A stretch of 64,000 nt of DNA, from assembly GCA_002118135.1 (NCBI GenBank), contig BDIU01000232.1, positions 1 to 64,000 of the forward strand. The letters are read 5' to 3'. The DNA comes from Trebouxia sp. TZW2008. Its lineage: Eukaryota; Chlorophyta; Trebouxiophyceae; Trebouxiales; Trebouxiaceae. Of the stretch, positions 21,853 to 31,710 are shown piece by piece (position 1 is the first letter of the stretch; each line of letters begins with the position of its first letter). The notes below the pieces were generated by a model. It did no database searches. It saw only the letters and a list, made by a program, of their open reading frames with translations, and had not been told where the DNA came from. The translations under genes were made by a program, and so were the position numbers.

Positions 21853-24800
21853 TTAATCTGGTTGACAGAAACCATGCACAGTGCAGACCCTAGCACGGCA
21901 GGAAACGCTGTCTATGCCGCACTCTGCATTTGAGGCACAGCTAGCATCATCTGCACGGTCTGGAACATGGCAAAGAGACAGAGTTCGAACATGCTTTGTT
22001 CCAAAGGCTGGACAAACACGTTGCATCAGAGCGTCAGGTATTTGCTGTGCCACATCTACATCATGACCAGGCTGTGGCAAAGCAGCTGACGAACCAGGAA
22101 CAGACTGTTGCGAGTCCTCATTGCCAACCTGCACTGCCAGTTCAAAGGCATCACTGTCTGTTTGACCATAGTAAGGGTGCGACTTGCGCTTTTTCCGCTT
22201 GCTGTTTGGAGTCTTTTGGACATCAGGCTTGGCATCTTGCTGCTGACACTGCTGTGGCTGCTGTTGCTCCACATCAGGCTGCACTCTACCACTGATGGCT
22301 ATCTCAGGGCTGAGGGCACCTTTCTCAGGGCTGAGGGCATCTTTTTCAGGGCTGACAGCACCCTTCTCAGGGCTAAGGGCAGATTTCTCAGGGCTGACGG
22401 CATCTTTCTCAGGCCTGAGGGCATCTGTCTCAGGGCTGGTGTACTCAGCTTGTGTTGCTTTGTAGTGATCAATGAAAGCTTCCACTGAAGCTTCGGCTTC
22501 AGTGCTCTTGCTGTCTGCCTTGGGCCCTGAGAAGTGTTTTGTCATTGCCTCAAGCAGCTGCCACACTTTCCTGCACATAGCAGATACTCCATCAATCACT
22601 TGTAGGCTAGCAGGCAGAAGACACAGTCTGCTGTCAGCATGACAACATTTGGTGCTGTTGCACTAACGGCAATGTACCAGAAGGCAATGGATCATGTAAG
22701 ACAGATGCAGCGTGGGCAGGATAAAGCTTCTCCTGTTCTGCGCTCACAGTTTTGAGCTGTGGCATGCATGTTGTAGCCATTGTGTAGATACACAAATTAA
22801 GCGCAGAGCAGTGTCTGACTGGCAAGCAGTGGTTGTGCATCAGTGGGAGCCACAGTGTCATGTCAGCTGAGATAGAACAGTTGGCCAACTTGATTGAGGT
22901 AGGGAGCTAGCAGCCAATGATTATCTGGCATAGCACAAGTCATTCAATGACTGACCAGAGAATTGTGCAGGTGCAGCAGTGGGACTCACGGTGTTGTGTG
23001 AGCTGAAATTGGAACATGTGGTCTGCTGGGTTGAACAGATGGCTTGCTTGGTTCAGGCAAGGTGCTAGCAGGGGACTGTACTGGCCGCAGCATGCCTTGC
23101 AATTCGGCTCTGGCTGGGCTTGGGTGCTGCAGCTGATATGAGACTGGAAACATATGGCCCTCAGTAGTAAAGATGTAATTCTTGCCCTGCAGGCCGGCAG
23201 GGTCAAAATGTAAGATGTCAGGAAGGGTGGAACAGGGTCAAAAAGCAAGCTGTTGGAGATGCAATATGGTCACCAAAAGAATGGCACTGGTCGCAGCATG
23301 CCTTGCAATTTGGCTTTGGCCGAGCTTCGATGCTGCAGCTGATATGAGACTGGAAACAGATGGCCCTCAGAAGCGAAGATGTAGTTCTTGCCCTGCAAAG
23401 CAACCGGAGAACCTGTCAGTTTGCAAGATGAATTGCATGGTCAACAGTATTCAACTGCTGCGCTGCAGGTCCCTGTTCCAGTTCCAAACATTGCGCAGGT
23501 AAAACGTAGTTCTTGCCCGGCAAAGCGTACTGGAGGAGCATCAAAGTGTCAGCTCTAAAACATACACTATCAAGGAGTGTACTGCTATGCTACAGGTGGC
23601 TCATCACAATAAAGTCAAAGCAAGTCGATTGGGGCTATTGATCTGCACAAAAGAGCGCAATAAAGAATCCATTGGCACAAAATTGCATGCCAAAATCAGC
23701 TGCGCAGGGCAGACTTGTCAGATAGAATCACAAGGGTTGAAACCGCATTGCCATAGAAGTCTTGGGCTCTGAGCAATACACATAGTTCTGATGGTAAAAG
23801 CCAGCCTGGCTAGACAGGAGATGGGCCACACACACTCAGCTCCTATATTAGCACACGTATTTTTCATGGTCTATGACTTCATGATAAGTGTGAATAAGCA
23901 CCTGGAGAAAGGAGTCATCAAACAGCAGGTACAGGTACTTGCAAGCCTCAGCAAGGAAGTAGGAGGGCATGTGGTCCTCCAGCTGCCCTGTGTGCACGCT
24001 TTGCATGCTGGCCCAGCCGCCCTCCACCCGGTTCAACTTGTTCAAGGAGGTGATCATGGCTGCTCCTGCGTCCAGGTACTTTGGATCCTGTGTGGCCTGC
24101 AACATGGGTTCAACCTGAGCATTGTCTGTTCAGAAAGCATGCTTTGCATGCTGGCCCAGCTGCCCTCCACCCGGTTCAATTTGTACAAGGATTTGATCAT
24201 AGCTGCCCCTGCAGCCCCTGCACCCAAGTACTTTGGGTCTTGTGCAGCCTGCAACATGGATTGAGTCCTAGCATTATTCTTGTACCAATCATGCTTTGCA
24301 TGCTGGCCCATCCGCCTTCGACCCGGTTCAATATGTTCAAGGCATTGATCATAGCTGCCCCTGCATCCAAATACTTTGGGTCCTGTGTAGCCTGTAACAC
24401 AATTTGAACTTGATCAACTTGTGAACTTTATTAAGTGAGAGATGCTGTTGATGTATGCATGCTCTGCATGCTGGGTGTGCACTCATGTTGAAGCATGCAG
24501 GAAATGAGTCGTGGCTGCCTCTGACTTGAAGTACGATGGGTTGTGTGTGGCCTGCATCATGATCTCAAGTCTTAGCATTGTCTGTTTGAAAGCATGCTTT
24601 GCATGCTGACCCAGCTGCCCTCCACCCAGTTCAATTTGTCCAAGGAATAGATCATAGCTGTGCCTGCCTCCAAGTACTTCGGGTCCTGTGGATTCTGCAA
24701 CGTGAGTCAAGTGAGCATCTCCTTCTGAATACCCATGCCTTGCATGCTGACCCAGCCGCTCTGCACCCAATTCAAAGCAGTTTGGGAGTCTGCTTATAGC

Positions 24801-27800
24801 TGCCCATGGCTCCAGGTACCTGGCGGCCTGTGTGGCCGGCATTACATGATGTTCGGCATGCAGACACCAAACCCAAGGAAGCGACTGGTCAGAGCAATAT
24901 CAAGGCGTTGCATCATGACATTCATTACCAAAATATACTACTGCTCAACAAATAGAGTTTAACACAAATGGTATCATGTGCGGGACAACGTTTAGCAGAA
25001 CCACTTGCTCAAAAGCGCACCTGATACAGCAAGAAAGTGCTCTCCATGAGCTCAGGTCTCAGAGGATACTGATGCTGATTGGAGTGCAGCTGCCTGTGGG
25101 CATACATGTAGCGCTCTGGCAGCGCTCCAAAGCTCTTCCACAGGGCAAAGTAGTGCCAGTAAGACTCCTGAGCAGCCAGCACATCCCCTGCCAGCACCTG
25201 CATACCTGTATGGGCTGTGTCAGTGAGGAGTCATGCACCCAGCAGGGTCATGGGATTCCATGAGATCCCACTAGCAACCATGCAGAATTATGATGAATTG
25301 GAAACTTTGAAATCATTTTATCATTTTACTGCATACGAGCCTGCCCAGTTTCACTCTGACAGGAAAATGCCTTGGACAATATACATAGCCATTATGTGCA
25401 TGGATGTCCTGTTATAACAAGCTGTTACAATACGACGCCCCAACATTTGAGTCAAGGGCATCTGAGCCTGACTTCGGTCAGATCTCCATGCAACCCAGTA
25501 TGTATGTCCTGTTTCTAAAACAACTAGAGCAACACAGGCAATACAGGTTCCTCACAAAGCAGTATCTAGAGCATTACAGGTAGTGAGTACTTGAATGACT
25601 GCAGCTAGACCCATCACCTGGCCAGAAGGCTTGCAGCGACTGAAACTGCTGATGGACAGAGCGACCATTCAGTATGTCTGCGTCGTCATACCAAGGGCCT
25701 GATCTGTAGTGCTGCATCACTGCCCTGTATGCATCCTGGAAAACCTCCCAGTACTCTTCATGACCTAAACAAATCCACGGGTTGATGCACCAACTGAAGG
25801 AGCAGCTGCAGGTTGTCAAAGGTGTGATTTGACTCTACTTGGAGACAAAGCTCTTGCTGTCATGACTTGACAAGTATGACATGAAGGTTCTGCGCGTTGA
25901 AAGCACAACAGTAACAACGTAAGGGAGTCAAGCATGATGACAAGGATTACCTCCTGACTGCAAGTCTGTCAATGAAATTCACTTTCTATAGAGGGCTGCT
26001 GAAATCACTATGCTCAATGCTCTTTGCATGTGCTTGCTGGGAATCCATCAACGCAGCTGTGGTGTTGTCCACATCAACCCTCAAGTATGCCCTGGAAGGC
26101 TCAGGCATGGACGTGCGTAAGCGGATGCAGTGCTGACAGTGTTGCAGATAGTACTGCAGACAGTAGTGCCGACATCCAAGCAGACAGTGGTGCAAATGAA
26201 CAAGCAGACAACGGTGCACACAAAAGTGCAGACAGAACTACAGAAAGTAGTGCGTACAGCGTGGAACAGGTATCAGAGTCACTCTCCAACATGCCAAAGA
26301 CAAATTAGAACAGGGACTCATGGGAGAGTCTGCACCTGCCCCTGTGCCACCCACCCGGTCATTTCAGTGCACTTGGCGCATGTCAATGAACACAGGCACT
26401 AGTGCAAAGAGTGTAAAACAGGTTTGGGAGTCAGTGTCTGACTTGCCAAAGAGAACATAGGCCTTCAGCAGGTACTCGTAGAATGAGTCTGCACCCGCCC
26501 CTGTGCCACCCACTCGGTCGTTCCAGTGTACATGATACATATCGATAGAAGTACCCACAAGGTTCAAGGGGGACCGCATGCTCCACAGCCTTGCCAGCGC
26601 TTTTGTTGCTGCCACTTCATAAGTGTGATCACCTGCACACAATGCAGCTAGAAAGAATTGAACATGTGGAAACTCCTCGACAGGGCCTTGAATGCGACCC
26701 CATAACTGCAACCACCTGCAGAGGATGTGCATATGTGCAGTGTCCCGGGACATGCTCTCCATACAATCCTTGACGTGCTGAAAACAATTTGATGAGAGTA
26801 AACGCAAGCCTGATCACAGGTTACTCATGCTAGCACAGCTGCTGGCTGTTTGTGGCCGAAAGCCTATTTGCCAGGGCTGATTGATGTTCTGAGCATCCCA
26901 ATAAAGAAGCTGGGCTTGGCAGAAATCTTGAAACCATTTGCAAGAGCTGCAAGGAGTCTGCAATTGTGCGGACATGTTGTGCGCAGACAAGAGGTCAAAA
27001 TGTACAGTGTCAACGCTTGGTAGTTTGAAGCCCGTACCTGTCAGTCTGGACAAGAGGCCCATTTCAAGAGTGAGGGAGCCAACAGCAGCAGTGTTAGTTT
27101 CTTGAATGGCCCACTCCTCAGCACCAACACCATGCCGCAAATTGACCCAGGCAAAAGGCATATCTGTATGCACCACAGTCAGCTTCACTTGCCTAAATAA
27201 GCTACATCAGTCACTTTACACCAAATTTGAAGGCATGTCTGCATCCATTGCAGCAGACTTTATTTGACTCAGTACATGAGACCAGTCATTACACACCACA
27301 AAAGATTGTTGTTGCACAAGAAGATATCTTTGCGCTGCCGTATGTTTTCAGAGAGATTGAAAATGCTGACAGGTATAAGGTGTCTGGTGGGTTCAGCATG
27401 CATACTCAGTCCTGTAATCAGTCCTTGCGAACGCACGCAGTTGCCTGTCTGTAATGCGGCATGATTTGCTGGATGCTTTTGTTCTGACAGCAGAGCTGCA
27501 TGATGGCTGTACAGATTGTAGAAACTGCTGCGCGTCACTGTGAAAGCTTCTGCATTCAATGCATGTAATGTTGATTTCATTGACAGTGTTGGCAGTTTTA
27601 CTCTGGCTATTCCAATCAGGGAAACAGATAATTGAGATCACCTGATCTGAAGGCAGCCATCAACCTGTCACCTAAGTCAGTCGCAGGAACAAGAAGCTCG
27701 CCATTGTAGGGCTGTTGCATCAGCCCCAGGCTTGTGTCTGCTGCCAGCAAGTGGGCTGACAGAAGCCCTCCAAGCAGCCTGATGTTTGCCTCAAAGACAT

Positions 27801-29001
27801 TGACTTTCAAGTCAACATCAAATGTAAGCTGCATGCAACACACAGACTATAAGGTGGTCAGGAAGAGGAGGGTATAGTTCCACAATGTTTGTATCAAGTC
27901 TTCAGCAGCAAGCTCAGGTCTGACGATGCATTGGCCAACAACATTTGGACATGGCGGTATGTTCTTTAAACATGCAGGATTTACACAATGTACTCAATGA
28001 CATGCATACTGAGCTGTACAAACTGCAATACACATTGCACAGATTTGGGTACAAACATGGTCTGGGAGGGCACTGCTGAGCGCATGGTGAACTGCTGGCA
28101 ACTCTGCATGATCCACACAGCAACTTGCAGACCCATGTGACAACCCCTTGCCTTACCTCTTCTGCAAGCCACCACACTCCCTTCTCAAATTCTGTCTTAT
28201 TGCCAATTATTGCCAAAGTAGATAGACAGTCTATGAGGGTTAGGGCCACTCCGCTGTAGCCTTTCCGACATTGGGGTGGATCAGGGTTGCCGATCTCACC
28301 TGCAATAAACTACTCGACTATGTCCATAAAGCCGTATTGACACATTAATTTCTAACTGAAGATCACATCTTAAGCAAAGGGTGAGGGTAAAGATACACTT
28401 TGCTTTATTGAGTATAAAGAAAGGGAAAGGTCAGTGATTTCGCACAAAGGGGTACGAAGGAGGACAAGGGTGTCAGACCAAACGCTAGCAAGAAGGTCAC
28501 AAGGAGATCTGCAAGAGAGGATTCAAGCTTGAAAGCATGTCAAGATATGGACACGTGCTAAAGTGTGAGAGTACTGCCAGGAATGCAAGTTTGACTGACC
28601 TAGAGAGTCAGTGAAGTCTTTGCTTATTGGCTTAAGCTCGTCATGGGGAAAGGCATATCGCATGTAGTTGTCGTAACCATGATAGAACCTGCAAAATACA
28701 CAGCAGCTCTCATGAACACACATGAAAATGCAATGTAGATACCAATTTCAGGCAAGATGTTTCTTAAGCCTAGAAGAACTTAACACTGAAAGTACGTACA
28801 CATCCAAAGCCTTGTGCTTCCATGCCTCCTTCTTCAATGTCCAGAGATCTGCTATGCCAAAGCCACAGGATCATGACAACGCTGATGAGCATGATTTTAA
28901 CACAGCAGACTGTTGCTGTTTGCATTCAAAGCACCTGTTGAGTGGCACAAGCCCGCATTGGCCAGACTACATAGCAGCACAAGCTTGATCACACTGCGCA
29001 T
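21853..29001 (-). CDS. EDEM-type alpha-mannosidase (GH47), ER-associated degradation
   Basis: About 781 residues. Exons: 29001-28935, 28848-28800, 28688-28600, 28299-28157, 27828-27642, 27163-27038, 26632-26447, 25764-25618, 25205-25021, 24096-23902, 23186-22990, 22627-21853; phases close (2346 nt). Signal peptide MRSVIKLVLLCSLANA, then GH47 blocks in order: FYHGYDNYMRYAFPHDEL, TLIDCLSTLAIIG, FAWVNLRHGV, GLLSRLTG, GAGADSFYEYLLK, SLQAFWPGMQVLAGD, FGALPERY, YPLRPELMES, LEDHMPSYFLAEACKYLY and FTTEGH. These include the acidic catalytic and Ca-binding positions known for GH47. EDEM proteins trim or recognise mannose on misfolded glycoproteins in the ER. The C-terminal exon is a low-complexity tail with SPEK heptads and a basic NSKRKKRKS stretch. 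Exon 26632-26447 appears to use a GC donor (TTTG/GCAAGT). Three exons have ghost copies in the introns. Confidence 0.9.
22298..22438 (-). repeat. In-frame 21-bp repeat coding SPEK heptads in the EDEM tail
   Basis: About seven units of 21 bp (core TTCTCAGGGCTGAGGGCA on plus) encode SPEKxAx heptapeptides in the last exon, giving an evenly spaced charged Ser/Pro tail. The length keeps the frame. Confidence 0.8.
22826..23525 (-). repeat. Ghost copies of both edges of EDEM exon 23186-22990
   Basis: The exon start GKNYIF(T/A)(T/S)EGH recurs at 23392-23283 (long copy, ending in TGA without a donor) and as a nine-codon stub near 23525-23503. The exon's 3' end plus donor (ISAHTTP region, CAGTGGGACTCACGGTG on plus) recurs at about 22826-22880. 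Only 23186-22990 has both acceptor and donor in phase. Confidence 0.8.
24097..24843 (-). repeat. Array of five ghost copies of the 5' part of EDEM exon 24096-23902
   Basis: Copies begin, on the minus strand, at about 24842, 24694, 24551, 24391 and 24248, a period near 148 bp, ahead of the intact exon at 24096. Each begins at a CAG acceptor with a version of ATQDPKYLDAGAAMI and ends after GWASMQSM, before the catalytic LEDHMPSYFLAE segment. The copies nearest the real exon are best preserved (24391 and 24248 are open). The copy at 24551 is cut by a stop. Confidence 0.9.
26120..26270. repeat. 12-bp minisatellite in an EDEM intron
   Basis: About eleven imperfect units of GCAGACAGTRGT. The plus frame reads ADSSADIQADSGANEQAD, but it lies inside an intron of a minus-strand gene and has no splice context. 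Confidence 0.7.
26310..26372 (-). repeat. Ghost copy of the GAGADS segment of EDEM exon 26632-26447
   Basis: On the minus strand it reads CACTGAAATGACCGGGTGGG and on through GGCACAGGGGCAGGTGCAGA, matching the exon's HWNDRVGGTGAGADS region, then diverges. It lies in the intron immediately after the real exon. Confidence 0.75.
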
Positions 29002-29749
29002 GAGCGCATCGAAGCTACAGCGCATGTCAAGCTGCCAATGCCGCGGCTGTGCAGTCTCGCTGTCGTGTTCGGTAGCAGAAACATGCTTTGCAGAACAGCC
29101 GTGATCATTTCAGCAAAGCCGGTCGCATGGCAATTTAGTGTCTCAAATTCTGTGAAATGTTTTGTCTGCAGCTTCGCTGTGTTCGACACAAGTTAGGCAC
29201 CAGCTTTTGGTCTTTGCATGCGCGATGCAGCAACCTGGGCTCGGCAAAATGTCAGTAGGAGACCAAACGTTCTATTTCTCCTGATTGCAAAGCGAAGTTG
29301 TTCACAGACCTTTTGTGTATTTTCGTGGTGGTCGCCGTGCTGGTCCCTGCATTATGAAATTGCAATGCAGAAGTTCTGAGAGCTCCTGCATTCTGCGGAA
29401 GAAAGGATGAAGATTGTCCAAAGAAATAATGCTGATGGCTTTAGCAACGATTGCACTCAACAGGATTTCTCAAACACTTCAGACGTTGTTTGTCTTGCTG
29501 GACGTCGACCATTGGGCCTGTGCTAGGCTGCGTACATCAGCGCTGCAGCTTTGCCCATTTTGACAAGTTTTGAATTACAGACCTAATGGACTCGGAGCAC
29601 TTTATATACGTCAGGCAAGCCTTACAAACACACATGCCGATGTAGCTTGTCCAAGGCGCTGTGACGCGCTATGGCGCAGCTAAACAACATGAGTGACAGC
29701 GTTCTGTTTTTGCTCATCGTAACGTTTCCCGTCGCAGCCACCGCCTGAA
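29002..29749. promoter_or_regulatory. Shared upstream region of divergent EDEM and FMN-reductase genes
   Basis: About 750 bp between the two start codons, without a supported gene. It includes TTTATATA near 29602, a possible TATA-like element for the plus-strand gene. Confidence 0.4.
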
Positions 29750-30604
29750 ATGCTGGCGCTTCAGCAGCGAGGATTGCTGCCTCATGGCGCACCGTCAAAC
29801 CGACTGACTAGGCTCGGCCCTGTCTCTTGCAGCGCTCAGATGCGCGTCCTAGCCATTCCAGGCGCGCTGCGCAAGGCATCCACCAATAACGGTCTTCTTA
29901 GAGCCGCGGCACAGGTTATTCCGGAAGGCATGCACCTCGTTCTAGCTGACATCAGTCAACTACCGTTGTACAATGATGACTTATGGGACTCTGGTGTCCC
30001 AGAGGCTGTCACCAAGTTTCGCGAGCAAATCACAGCTGCGGACGCGTTGCTATTCTCAGTGCCAGAATATAACTACAGCCTGCCAGCCCCTCTCAAAAAT
30101 GCCATAGATTGGGCATCTCATCCTAATGTATTTGCTGGCAAGCCAGCCACAATGCTAGGTCAGTGACAGGAGGCCATTCCAGCTTCTTTGTGCATTGACA
30201 ATGCTGATGATGACAATCAGACTAAGCATGTGCACAAGCACATGTTCTGCTTACACTTACAAAGTGCACCAATGCCTAACTACATGCAACACACATCATG
30301 TTTGTGTTGGAATCTGGCTTTGACATGATGCACACAGCAGATCATGAAAGAGGGCTGAGAATGCATACACATGACTGCAGGTGCTGGTGGAGGATCTGGC
30401 ACTGCTACAGCACAGCTACACATGCGGCAGACTGCTGTCTGGCTGGATCTGCACTTCTTGAACAAACCTGCCATTCAGATCAATCGCTTCAAGGAACAAG
30501 GTGTGTTTGACGCTGATGGCAATCTCATCAATGACAAGTGGCGGGAGAGGGTGCGAGAACAGCTCATAGCGCTGCAGAAATGGACCGTCCAGCTGCAGAA
30601 ATGA
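29750..30604 (+). CDS. NAD(P)H:FMN / quinone reductase, flavodoxin-like fold
   Basis: About 210 residues from exons 29750-30158 and 30381-30604; the phase-1 junction closes. After a 30-residue extension, possibly an organelle transit peptide, the conserved core begins MRVLAIPGALRKAS. It continues with LPLYNDD, LLFSVPEYNYSLPAPLKNAI, DWASHP and, across the junction, GAGGGSGTATAQ, then LDLHFLNKP and FDADGNLI. This matches the NADPH-dependent FMN reductase family and plant NQR in order and length. Such enzymes reduce quinones by two electrons using bound FMN and limit semiquinone formation. The location depends on whether the extension is translated, because a second ATG lies at the core start. 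Confidence 0.9.
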
Positions 30605-31710
30605 CTACACATTCGACATGCATATCATCATTATCATCAGCAGCAGCGGAATCAGCAACAACTACGCGCTACAACAAACACAGATGCAGTGAAAGCTGCC
30701 CCTCAGCTTCCTGAATAACATCTTGCGACAAGCTTCTCCGTTACTTTTGTCAGAGATCTGAATATTTGACACCCTGCTAATAACATACACATACATGTAT
30801 CTTTGCCTTAAAAGGCAGGTCAGCATGTCTGAGGATGGTCATGAATTTTGTTCTCCTGACAGTGAATTTACAGGCTTGCTTTGTTCAAGGTCTCATGCTG
30901 GACAATGCTCAGCTGGACGATTGTGAGCTAACAGCTGGACGCATGTTGCATTGGCCGGAGTTTTGTTGCAATTTCCTTGCAAAGACAATAACGAGCTGTA
31001 GCTCAAATACTGTTGAGACCGACCATGGCAACTGCTGATTACCGCAGACCACCATGGCTTCTTCGTTCACAGCAGCTGTAGTTGCCAAATGAAATGCAAT
31101 GCATAACGCTTATGCATAAGCCATTAACGTCAGGTCCTGAGGGGCAGGGTTCGACTTGCTCCAGGCACAGGCAAGCTAAACAGAAACTAAGTCAAGGACA
31201 TCGAGATTTCTTTTTTGGATTTTTGAAAGTGACAGCCAGAACGACGAAGCCTTTTGATCTTTGCAACAACCCTTTCAAAACTGACGGCCAGAACGACAGC
31301 GCTCTTTGGGTTTTGCAAAAATCTTTTGCAACACATTGGTGAGCACCGTTCACACAGCCAAAAGTGAGGACAAGATCTCGTAACATGAATTTAAACCATC
31401 TGCTTATTGGCAGCTCATGTCTTGCCATTTCACGCAAAAGCGCAAACTGCAGGCCAACGGTCTAGCTGTGTTGTCCTTCCTCAGGACACAATTGAGGCAG
31501 AAGTCACAGTTTTGGGGATTGCAAGGCTTGATCAGAGCACCTCACTGAGCACGCGAATGCCAAAGACCAGACGTAGACTGGAAAAGTTTTGCAGTATCAC
31601 TAAGTATGCTGCAACAACTAGATTCACATATGTGCACTCGCTTCCCCAAAGCTGCAAACCACATGCATGGGAAAGCCAGCAGTAGGCTCCTGACTGCTCT
31701 GCAGCCGCAT
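30605..31710. other. Convergent intergenic region with a short tandem repeat
   Basis: Lies between the stops of the FMN reductase (plus) and the TatD gene (minus). About 31205-31325 holds two tandem units of about 60 bp sharing GACRGCCAGAACGAC and CTTTTGATCTTTGCAA-like blocks. No supported coding sequence. Confidence 0.5.

Noticed and set aside
24054..24842. Several small plus and minus ORFs that look like separate genes
   Set aside because: They are the partial exon copies of the EDEM array and their complements.
26024..26402. Plus-strand ADS-repeat ORF as a possible antifreeze or wall protein
   Set aside because: It lies in an EDEM intron, its repeat is a 12-bp minisatellite, and there are no flanking exons.
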